DNA of 64,000 nt, taken from positions 9,903,234 to 9,967,233 of the forward strand of contig CM055094.1 of NCBI GenBank assembly GCA_029204225.1. The letters are read 5' to 3'. The translations under genes and the position numbers were made by a program. The notes beneath the pieces are model-generated. The model saw only the letters and a list, made by a program, of their open reading frames with translations, searched no databases and was not told where the DNA came from. Below are positions 21,901-33,900 of this stretch, one piece after another. This DNA comes from Diphasiastrum complanatum (Eukaryota; Streptophyta; Lycopodiopsida; Lycopodiales; Lycopodiaceae). The number at the start of each line of letters is the position of its first letter. The stretch's first letter is position 1.

Positions 21901-24900
21901 TTTCAATGCATAACATTAAAACAAGAATGTTGTGGTATTCAAAAGTGGCCTTGTAATAATTGTGATATTTTGAGATTTTGCAAATGTTTGCAATAAAAAA
22001 CTATCACTACACCAGTACTTTGAGCATTCTCAGTCATAAACACCAAGGCTTTTGGTTGCAAATGTAAAAAGTCTGGAACTTATTAAGCATATGTATCTTC
22101 GTCGCTCGGTATATTTGTTACGTACCCATAAGGGCATGCAACAGGTAACTTGAGGTGACAGTCTCAATTATGGGATAGAACACTAATCTGGAGTTATAGG
22201 TCTTTTGGGTGCCACGTGTCAACGTCTTATTGGTGCGTGGTGACTCTTTTTTATGGATCCGTGTCAGTGTGCACGACTGCCGCGTGATGACTCCTATGGT
22301 CGGTATATAGAGGTGGATCTCCATGAGCTTGTTATTCATTCTCTTATGGAGAATGAAGAGCTCTTCCACTGGTGGTCAGGTCAGGACGAGTATCTAGGCC
22401 TCAGGATGTAGGTTGGTGAGGGTCGAGGGTAAGTGTTGCGCCGGCGCCTCAAAGGGCGCTGGGACTTGAGCGGTTTTCCCATCACGCGCTTAAGTCTAAC
22501 ATTCATCCATCATGCGCTTACGTAAAAGCCAACTCAGAAACGTAACAAGCTTAACCATTCAGACTTTAAGAAAACTGGAATCCCAACCAACCCGAAAGCC
22601 AACTCAGAATCCGTCCCCAAAAGGTAACCAAAGGCAAAGACAAGCCACACATGAAACTCAAGGCATAGTGGTCGCCAAACTGACCAATTGGCATAGCGGC
22701 AAGCCACACGTCGATGACGAGGACCCTTAGGCCCCGGCGACGCAAAAAGGTTGTAGTAAGGGTCCTTCCACTTGGACCAGTCCTGGAGGCGAAACCGGAA
22801 TGGTAATCATCCCCAAGGATCAACTTTATTAGATTTGGAAGAGGTTACATTCATACATAGACTGACCGGTCTCGGGGCCACTAACCCGTGCTGGGCATTG
22901 TGCCTGGCTCGTGCTGGTAAACCTATGTAAAGCTGCAAGTGATTTATTGACAAACTTAAGAAAGATACCTGGAAGTTCCTTGAACTTCAGAATGGCCATG
23001 AATGTTTATGTAGGAGGCATGCCGCCAGGTAGTGCTTTGTGAGCCGATCTGGGAAAACGGCTATTGCGTTGTTTCTTCTGCAGATAATCTGCCAGTACTT
23101 CAGGGGCTCCCTCCTTAAGTTTGTCTTCATACTCCCAAGAAGCCTCAATGAGTGGAGCCCGTAGCTACTTCACTAGATATTCAAGTTGAACGCCAGTTCG
23201 CTTTCTATGTGTCAATATTTGTTCTGGTACAAGTTGCCTCTTCGTATCATCAAGTGTCGTTGGTGGGTGACGGAGTTCGTGTTGCCGATCAAATCGCTCA
23301 TCTGGTTTGTACCGTTTGAGTAATGAGATATGAAACACATTGTGTATATCCAAGCTGGATGGCAGCGCCAATCGGTAAGCCACTGGGTTGATCTTCTTGG
23401 TGACATAATATGGCCCCACATAAGGTCGAACGAACTTATGAGAGAAACCTTTTGGTAACGCAATGTTCTTTGTGTTCAGCCACACTTGATCACCTTCCTC
23501 AAATTCCAGTTCTCGTCGATGTGGGTTTACGTCAGCTGCCATACTTCTTTGGGACTGCTCTAAAAATGACTTCACCTCTGTCAGCTTTGTGTGCCACTCA
23601 TTGATGAATTCCTCCACAGTGGGTACTGGAGTTTCTTGCACGCCTGTAAGAAAAGAGCTTGGAACAATCGGTAGCCGACCATTGCTTATCTCGATGGGTG
23701 CCCTTCCAGTAGATCTGTTCACTTGGTTGTTATGTGCAAACTCGAGAAGATCCAAGTAGTTGACCCAATCGGATTGGTCCCAAGCGACATAATTTCGTAA
23801 ATATTGTTCAATCTGTCGATTGACTCGTTCCGTTTGCCCATCTGTCTGAGGGTGATATGCAGTGCTGAAATTCAGTCCAGTTCCCACGAGGTGAAATAGA
23901 CAAGTTCAAAACTTCCCGACGAACTTGGTGTCTCGGTCAGAAATAATCGTTCTAGGTAGGCCGTGGGATTTGAAGACACATTTGAAAAATAACCTTGCCA
24001 CGTCTTCAGCTGTCACTGAACTTTTAGTTGGTACCAGATGAACTTGCTTTGAAAAGCGGTCAACCACCACATAAATTGAGTTAACTTGTGCTAATGTAAG
24101 ACCTTGTTGAGTGAAAATGATGATTACCAAATTTTTGTAAGTGTTAAGAAGGCTCGATGGGAGAGTCATGATGGCATCTACATCGCTGATTTCTACGCCA
24201 CTTGCAGACATCTGCTCAATAAAACTTTTGAAGTTATTCAAGTGATTTGTAATCGAATGTGTATCAGCCATTTAGAATGAAAAAAACTTTTTCCTCAGAT
24301 GAAACACTTGAAGAAAGAGAGGGATACATTAAACATAGGTATGCATAAGATCACTGGAACTCCATTTTATGTGAGGCCTTGGCACCGTGGTAGTTGAACA
24401 ATAAAATCCATGCTCACCGAATCCCATGGGTATGCTGGTACCGGTAATGGTTGGAGTAGTCCTGCTGGAGCTAGCGGTTCCACCTTCACTTGTTGACATG
24501 TCGGGCATGTTTGCACATAGGATTCAACGTCTGCCCACATACCTGGCCAATAGAAGCCTCTTTTGAGAAGTTCATACATGCGATTCACCCCTGGATGTCC
24601 GGCGGCTAGTACGTCATGATGTTCTCGCAAGACTTTCTTCCTCAGGTTGATGTTGTCTGGGACATATACTCTGCGTTGTTTATAAACAACCATTTGATCT
24701 TTCCAAGTGAAATGTGTATGAGGCTTTCCCAGCTGGAATTTGATCATTAAGTCCTTCGCCAACGCATCTGCACCATAATTCTCCCTGATTTCTTGGAGTA
24801 GGCCAGTCACCTGAGTTGTCACCGTTGCCATCAAGTGTTCCTATCTACTTAGTGCGTCCGCCACCACATTGTTCTTTCCCGCCGTGTGTACAATGTCGAT

Positions 24901-27900
24901 ATTGAATTTTGAGAGAAAGTTTTGCCATCGCATTTGCTTTGGCGTGAGCATACCTTGGGATGAGAAGTACTTGAGTGACACATTATCAGTGAACGCCTTA
25001 AAGGGTTTTCCAGCCACATAATGTCTCCAATGCTCCACTGCTTGAACTACTGCGACCATTTCTTTTTCATGAGTTGGCCATCGTCGCTCTACGTCACTCA
25101 ATTTCTTTGAAAAATATGCAATAGGTTTTCCGTCTTGCATCAGCACGGCCCCAATAGCAAAGTTCGACGCGTCTGTATGTATTTCAAAAGGCTTGCTAAA
25201 GTCCGGTAAGGCAAGGATGGGTTCTTGAGTGATCCGTCGTTTTAGTTCTTGGAACGCTGCTTCACATTCCAGTGTCCATGTCATCTTCAAATGAGTCGTG
25301 GTCTGCTCCAACAGTGGTGCCACAATTTTGCTAAATGCCTCAATGAATCTCCTGTAAAAGTTACATAAGCCCACAAAGGATTTGATGCCGTGAACAGTTT
25401 TAGGAGCCAGCCAATCCAAGATAGCCTTGATCTTCTTAGGATCCATCTGAATTCGTCCGTAGCCTATAACATGTCCAAGGAAATCAACTTCCTCTACCAC
25501 AAATTCACATTTTTCTCTTTTTGCGAACAAGTTGTTCTTCCTCAGTCGTTGGAGGACCGTCCTTAAATGTTTAATGTGATCTTTGAGGCTACGACTAAAC
25601 ACCAAGATGTCGTCGATGTACACAATGACAAATTCATCTAAGCAGTCTTGAACAATGTTGTTCATCAACATGCAAAAAGTGGCTGGTGCGTTTGTTAGAC
25701 CGAACGGCATCACCCTGAATTCGTGGCTCCCATACCGTGTTCGAAAAGCCGTTTTGTGCTCATCGCCTTTAGCTATTCGAATTTGGTGATATCCAGATCT
25801 AAGATCTATTCGGCTAAAATATCTGGCGTGTTTGAGCTGGTCGAACAGGTCATCAATTCTAGGCATGGGATACTTGTTCTTGATGGTACCTTTGTTGACC
25901 ATGCGGTAATCCACACACATCCGCAGTGTCTTGTCCGCCTTTTCCACGAATAATAATGGGGCTCCAAAAGGCGAAGCACTGGGTCTAATGAATCCTCTGT
26001 CTATCAATCCACCAAGTTGTCGTTTCAGTTCCACCCACTCTTCTTGGGACATCCTATAGGGTGCTCGTGAAGTTGGTTCTGTTCCTGGTACCATTCAATC
26101 TTATGGTTCACTGGTCTTCGAGGAGGTAACTTAGTTGGGAGTTCTTCCGGAAACACATCGCTAAATTCCTCTAGCAAATCTGCCACCTCCTTTGGCAAGT
26201 TTTTTTGTTGTGCGTTTTTCCCTTCTGGAACCTCTCTGCAGATACAAAGAAAGCACTTTGACCTTTTTCCTTTCGCCATGCTTTTAATCACAGATGCAAC
26301 AACCAGATTTTGTTCAATATCGGTGCCCTTAGCGTTCCCTCCAGGCAGAGCTTTTGTCATACAGATCTGTCCCTTGTAATCCAAGAGAACCAAGTTTGAG
26401 CTCCTACCCAAAACTGCAATACAATGTTCATTTAGCCAGGGAAGGCCCAAAATTACATCGAAGGCATCCATCTTTAAAATCAAAAAGCCAAGTTTAGTCT
26501 TCCATCTCCCAATTCGCACCGGGATGTTCAGGGTTGCTTTGTCTGCGTCCAGTGCTCCCTTTGCTGTTTCTACCTTGAGCGTTGATGTTACATTTCTGGT
26601 CGGCAAGCTGAACTGTTCCACTACGCTCCTTGAAATATAGTTATGTGAAGCTCCGGAGTCGATCATGAAATCTGACTTCCTCCTCGTGATCTTTCCGGAT
26701 AGGAATAATAATCTTGAACCAATCTTGGGGGTTGCCCCATGGAAGCTCCTTTCCATACTTGTATGTCGTCCACCCACAAATGTAAATTCCTCCTTCAACT
26801 CCCAACTAGATCAGATCACCTAGAAGAAGTTAAGCAACTAGGGGTTATTCAGGTCCAAACAAGCACACCACAAACGAACATACCAACCAAAGCAAACACA
26901 GAGGATCTCTCTCAAGCCACATTCCCCTTGAGACCGGACGTAGGACCTTTGCCTAGCCGCGCCCACTCAAATCTATCACAGAATTAGCCCACGGGGAAAC
27001 ATCCATCCAACCATCCGTGCTTTCACCATTAAGCAGCACATTGCCTCAGTCACGCCCCACCACTTTTTGGTCGATAGCCCTTATAGCTAAACGATCGGCA
27101 ACTATCCCGCACCGGCAGCTAACCACCTGTGCTTTACACCCGCATTCGAGCAGCATCTCTGTATCAATGGTTAACCCGTACAGTTCGAATATGTCACCCC
27201 GCACCCCACAAGGCACAGACTGTGCTTTCACCAACCTAATGGCAGCACATTGCCTCATCCGTCCTACGTGCAGACGGCGCCAGGCCCGAACCGCGGGAAC
27301 TGACCGTGCTTACACCTCAAGGGCAGCACCTTGCCTCATCAAGTCCCCCGTTCTACCGACCACCCCGACCGTGGACGCACCCGTGCTTACACTGTGGGCA
27401 GCACCTTGCGCAATGGTTGTCCTGACAAATCCCAAAACGTGGCCATCCCTGTGAGACTTGCGTAGCTGACCGGCTAGTCGGCTCTGATACCACATGTTGC
27501 GCCGGTGCCTCAAAGGGCGCTGGGACTTGAGCGGTTTGCCCAACACGCGCTTAAGTCTAACATTCATCCATCATGCGCTTACGTAAAAGCCAACTCAGAA
27601 ACGTAACAAGCTTAACCATTCAGACTTTAAGAAAACTGGAATCCCAACCAACCCGAAAGCCAACTCAGAATCCGTCCCCAAAAGGTAACCAAAGGCAAAG
27701 ACAAGCCACACATGAAACCCAAGGCATAGTGGTTGCCAAACTGACCAATTGGCATAGCGGCAAGCCACACGTCGGCCCCGGCGACGCAAAAAGGTTGTAG
27801 TAAGGGTCCTTTCACTTGGACCAGTCCCGGAGGCGAAACCGAAATGGTAATCATCCCCAAGGATCAACTTTATTAGATTTGGAAGAGGTTACATTCATAC

Positions 27901-30900
27901 ATAGACTGATCGGTCTCGGGGCCACCAACACATGCTGGGCATTGTGCCTGGCTCGTGCTGGTAGAGGGAGCTGAGACCTGGCGACTGGATTCCTGGCACT
28001 GGTTGAGCTGCCCAAGTTTCTGTCTGCCGGACTCCCCCTATAGTTCTGCTGTGATTCGACGCACCCCCTCTGTTCTGAAACATAGTGCTTTCTGGTAAAG
28101 CACGCTTTTTAGGACTTAGTTTTTATTTTGCTGATTAAGCCTGGCAGAATCAATCTGGCTCCCGGACATGGGTCCCTGGAGCCGTCCCGGCGGCAGAATC
28201 AACTTGCTTCCTGACTAGGCCATGACTCGAGCTTCAGAGCTAGCTCATGACTTGTGACTACTTGACTGGCTCACCACAGGTCGGAGGCTCAGTCCTTGAC
28301 GTTCTAACTTGATCTGGGACCTTAGGGAGCGTCACCCCTTAGAGTCTTACAAGGCACGTTGGGTGCACCTGAGTCAGCTTTACAACAGTAAGGTATGGTG
28401 GTATGGGACACCATGGCTTATCGGAGATCCGAGCTTTCTTGAAGGTGGTCTATAGCTCCAGTGCATGGGGGAGAGGTGGCAGTACCTCTATGGTTGGGGG
28501 CGGTATCGTAGCGTTCGGCACTTGTTTGTGTCTTAGCAATGATCGGATCGACGATGGGAATTCTAACATTGGTATTAGAGCCATCGATTATTGTGTATAA
28601 GGTGCAATCGTTCTTACTTAAGTTTTTGGTTGATGTTCTAGGAAGACTTAGTTGTCTTCGTTGAATCGAGATGAACAGCTTTGTTTTTTGGTTTGTCTCA
28701 ATCCGAGGTCATTTGGATAGAAAATGAGCCACCTTTGCTAGCTATGGTGGAAGTTTGTCGGTTTTTTGATTTTTATTAGCTGTTTTAATCGGCTGTTAAA
28801 ATTTTCAGAAAGTAATATTGTTTTCGGACCTTGGTTTGAGAGATGGAATCGTAAATAAATTCTGTAAAATTTTATCTGTTTCTTTTATTTACTGACAGTT
28901 TTTCTTGATTTTGCGGAAGCCAGACTGTTTGTACAGTCGTACGGAACTATGTGTACGGACAGCTGTAAATTAAAAAAAAGAATCGGGCCTGCGGACGTCT
29001 GTCTGGCCGATTTATGGGGCTGTATTGTACACGGGCCTGCTGCAGGCACAACAGTGCCGCCCAGGAGGAGGGAAGGGGAGGGAATAAATTTCCGCCCTTT
29101 TGAATCATCATTGCTTTTTGATAGTACTTCTAAAAGTACTATATGGTTTTGGTGTTATCAAATGACTTGCACGAAAACAAGAGCGACTTCAAGCTCTTGA
29201 AACTTTCTGAAATTTTCTTTGAACATAAGTTCAAAGTTAAGAAACTTTTATTGTACTTCTAAGCATACTAAACTTTGTTAATATAAAGTAGAGAGGTTTT
29301 TTTAAACAAGGCTTTTCTTAATATAAGGATTAGGAACCGAAATGTTCCTAAGACTGGATTTCAATCCATGTATGGCCATTATGAGTTTTTAGTGTTACCT
29401 TTTGGGCTCACGAATGCGCCTGCCACTTTCCAGCAGATGACGAACGATATTCTTCATCCATATCTGGGAAAGTTTGTGGTGGTGTATTTGGACGACCTAT
29501 TAATTTATAGTCGGACCCTTGAGGAGCATGAAGAGCATCTTCGTATTGTCTTGGATCTTCTAAGACAAGAAAAGCTCTATGCTAAAGAGTCAAAATGTGA
29601 GTTCTTCCAAACCAAACTAAAATACCTGGGCCATGTCATATCTGATAAAGGTCTTGAAATCGTTTATTACAAAGTCCGTAAGGTATGAGAATGGCTGCGT
29701 CCTTAGACAATTCGTGATGTGAAATCCTTTTTGGGCTTCACAGGATTTTTTCACAAGTTCATTTTGGACTATGCCTTAATAGCATCGCCCTTAACGAACG
29801 TTCTCAAGGGGGTGAAGAAAAAATGTAGCCGCAGAAAAAGTCCATTGATAACATGGACTGATGAAATGAATGAGAGTTTTGAGACTCTCAAGCATTGTGT
29901 TTCCACGACTCCAATTTTACACATTGTCGATCCTAACCGACCCTTCGTGGTTGATACGGATGCTAGCGACTTTGCCTATGAGAAAGAGCTTTTTGCAACC
30001 ATTCATGCGTTAAAAATCTGGAGGCATTATCTTTATGGTGCCAGAGTTACAAAATGACTGATCACCAATTTCTTAAGTACATTTCTGATTCCAAGGACCT
30101 TCATGGCCGTAAGGCTAGATGGTCGAAACTCATTCAGGAGTTTGTGTTCGACATTAGGTATCGTAAAGGTACGTCGAACAATGTTGCCGATGCCTTGAGT
30201 CGGATTGGAGAGATTAATCAGTTATGCTTTGCTGAGATCCAATCTGATTTGTATCTTGCACTTCGGGATCTTTGTCGAACCGATGGGTTTTTCGGTCGCA
30301 TCTGGCTAGATGTCTAGATAGGAAATTCTAGATCTAGTGATGACCTTGGGAGGCAGGATCCCAAGCAATCCCGAAATGCCGCTTTTTCGTAAGGGAAAGG
30401 TTTGTGTGCCGGATAGGGAACACTTGCGAGCCCAAATCCTACAGTAGTGTCATGACAACCCTTGTGTTGGTCACCCAGGAATACAAAGGACACTTGACCT
30501 TGTCAGGCCGAATTTCTTTTGGCCAAAGATGAAAGGTCATGAGCATGGAAAATTCTTCATAACGTCATCAACAAGTTCAAGGACTCCCATATGAAGATGT
30601 TGTAAAACATGATCACGAAATAACTTTGCTCACCTAAGAAAATAGATAAAATTTTGACTGTGGTGTATTATGGAAGAATCATCCATAATCCATCTAACTC
30701 ATTTGTTCCTAGAAATCCTTCTTGAAACTCAACGAATGCGCCATACTGTAAGATTAGGGAATTGGAAATGCAAAATCATATTACGTGGCTCCTTTTTGAA
30801 TTGGATGGTGTGAAGATTGAGTTTGGGAAGATAATTGAAGTGTTACAAATCTTGATGTACGAGAAACTTGTGAAAGATTTACCCACGATTGGCTATGGGA

Positions 30901-33900
30901 AAAGATTTACTTGAGATCGGCTATGGATATGATTGATCACAAACATCTAGACTCAGAAAGGTAGAAATCTAAGATTGTAATAGTAAAGGACACAATCACA
31001 TCTACAACATTGAAGATCAATTAGATTACACAAGATTGATAACAATGATCCGAAAATGATCTTGAATAAGCGGCCAGCCTAAACAAAGTTCTCATACCAT
31101 GTGAAAGATTTCCCGAAGAGTGGCTATGTAGATCACAAACATCCAAACTTAAAAGTGAGGATCTAAGAATGTTACAATGAAGGACAAATTCACAAAAACA
31201 ATATTGAAGATCAATCAGATTCACACAAGATTGATGCCAATAGACTTACAAGCGTAAAGAACATCAAGATTACTTCAACAATGATATTTCAAAATCTTGA
31301 TCAATAGATCAAAGTTATGTCCACTAAGCACTTGATATCCTCCAACTCATATACATACAAATATAGAAATGACGTAGGAAAGAGTTTTACTTTAGCAATG
31401 GAATGAACAATTATTTATACTATTTTGGGGCTTGCATTAGGTCTCCAAGATGCAATGAATGTGGACCATATCCGAGCCATCACCTTCCTCCAATATTAGC
31501 TATAGATCTAATAAATGGTCTAGATCTCCTCTAGAAGTGTGCACCAATAAGAGATGACTTATGTATATGTGCAAGTGACAAGTATATTCTAGAAACCTTA
31601 TTCATATGTAGAGAAAGAACCAAATTTTGGGTCTCTCCAATACGCCTCCATTCTTTACTAGTTGGTTTTTCACTTTTTGGCATATATGGCACAGCTCCAA
31701 TTCCAAGCTTGAATGCCCATTTGAGAACATATGAATGTAGGGTTGAGACCTTCATTTGACATACACTTGAGATAAATACATAACTTAGGCTTGAGGCCTA
31801 AAATCACGAAGTTTTGGCATTGGAGATATATATGGGGGATATTAGTGATTATATAACATTGTGTGTATTGATTGATTGATTGCAGTTTGGAGTTATTCTT
31901 AGCCACTATATAAGTTTAATTTGATCTAAACTATGTTTACAAAACTGACCTATTAATCCCTTAAAAAAATAATTGAAGGAAAAAAAGGCATTCATAAATA
32001 GTGCTTTGGAAAAACCTAGAAATTTTCTATGTACAATTGGATCCTAATCAAATTTTTGCAAGGTGACTAGTTGAAGGATGAGTAGTCCGTTGTGCTATGA
32101 GCTCAAGAAAAATTAGTGGTAGTGGATTCATAATCTGTGCCATCTGGTGACAATAATCTAGTGATACCAAATGTAGCCTCAACAAGATCTTTACTGGGAT
32201 AGATACATTCTTCCACCAAAGTGGATCATGAAAACACATGGAGTGCCTAGAAAGAGAGTCATTTTCCAAATTCTTTCATTATATAGTTGGCATCATGACA
32301 ATTCATGAAATCATAATCATCTAGAATTAATATAGAGAGATTAAATTTATGACGTTATAAATTCCAGGCTTTTTTCCAAAAGAGAGGATTAATAGTTGAA
32401 ATTTATTATTCTTGCAATTATCGTCTATATTTCTGACTAATACATGCAAAGTAAGGATTTAGTGAAGTGATAGAAACATTTTGTGCATAAAGCTCGTTTC
32501 AAATGTAAGTGGTTGTTTAGGTGTTGAATTGCATCTGTCTTGTATTATTTACATATGCTTGGAGAGCATTCAAAGAAATGTTTGGTAAAAAAAACCTTTG
32601 CAGTCTTATTCATATGCTTGTACTGGCTCTTAGTTGTTTTCTATGTTGTAGCAATTGATAAGGATGATTGTGAATGTAGATTGGTTCAGAAATACAAATT
32701 TGTGGGCACTCATGCCTTGCCTTTCAATTTAGTTGAATGTGTAATGTTTGTCAATATCTCTAACTTGGTTGTAGGTACTAATGCTTTCTAATTTCTTTTA
32801 CAGGATGATCTAGGTTCACTCTCATTTGACGATCTGTTCCATAAAGCGTGGCTACAAAGCCTTTCAGAGGAAGAAAGTACCGAAGCAGGTTAATTAATCT
32901 ACTAAATTTTCCCTAGTAAATCATGATAATGTAAGCGTACTCATTGAAATATATTAAAGGCTTGCATTAGATGTTTTTGAAAACTTTTGTTGATCATCCC
33001 ACATTCTTACCTCCTCATCAAATGCTTTTGTTTCTCCTTAGCCTAATCTTTGTGCTTTTTCACCCTTGTTATGTAATGTAACATGTCGTTGTTTGAGATG
33101 ATGTGGATCCGCATAAAAAGATTGTTTTTGAGAGACTGAGGATGTTCCTTTTTTGCAAGAGGGTCATAAGATTAGCACAAATACTCAACTCTAGTATTCT
33201 CAAAGACATGAAGGCTGAAAATTCAATAATGATCAAGTCTAATATTTGTCATTGAATCTGTATAGTTCCTTGACAAGATGCATTTAATTCATGGATTGAA
33301 AGCTAATAATAGGTTTTGTCCTTTTGAAGTGGATATGAATCAAGGTGACATCTAGTTTAGGTAAAATTGAAACCTAGAATCAACTCTAGTACAATTATTG
33401 GAAAAGAAAAGCTTCAAGTGATCAGAGAGCATATACTAACAAAACATGCAAAGATACAATTAGATAAAGCGTCACATAGATGAACAATGATAGAGGAGTT
33501 AGAATGGGGACTCTCCAATGGAGAGCAATTTTTGATATTCACAAGGGAATATACGACTGTCTCATACATGAAAGAGTTTCGTATGTAAGATACTCTTATC
33601 ACAAATTTAGAAGAATAGAACATAAAAGAGAATGCAAATAGCATCCTCTAACTAAGAATATTGGAAGAACATAAAGTATAGTCAATAGTTGATCCCGTAC
33701 AAGGAAGATCAATGAGTATCCTACAAAGAACTCAAGGGTAATCATAAGCAAAAGCTATCGAATGAATGTCTGTGATGTGGTTTTATTGTGATGGTCAATT
33801 TACTGGAGTCTGGACACTTCTAGAGTATTGTCTAAAGAAAGTGGAGACCAAACTGAACTTTAGCATCATCTGAAGCCTGATGGTCAAACAATGCCACAAC

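Larger units (their letters stand above)
22434..27962 (-). mobile_element. Gypsy element F with two LTRs, gag-less
   Basis: Ty3/gypsy retrotransposon on the minus strand. 5' LTR 27495-27962, primer site 27480-27492, leader with degenerate repeats, protease (26798-26100), RT and RNase H (26094-24841), integrase (24834-23165, interrupted) and 3' LTR 22434-22919. LTRs are near-identical apart from an 18-base indel and scattered changes. On the + strand both start TGTTGCGCCGG; the other end is GTGCTGGTA, so the ends are not canonical TG...CA. No exact target duplication was found. A gag frame is missing, so the copy is non-autonomous. Confidence 0.9.
28100..30600 (+). mobile_element. Gypsy element G, decayed
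   Basis: A + strand gypsy of another lineage. A primer-site-like TGGTATTAGAGCC lies at 28570-28582, so its 5' LTR should end near 28569. The coding remnant at 29341-30330 is RT to RNase H; a trace of the integrase zinc region ('[16 protein letters not shown]'-like, with stops) follows near 30450-30520. Gag, protease and a 3' LTR were not found. Confidence 0.7.

Noticed and set aside
22512-22823. Open frames inside both gypsy F LTRs
   Set aside because: The same short frame appears in both LTR copies because the LTRs are repeats. No known protein.
26739-27567. Several + and minus strand open frames in the gypsy F leader
   Set aside because: No domain is recognisable. The + strand is rich in CAC/GCC codons because of base composition and the repeat motif.
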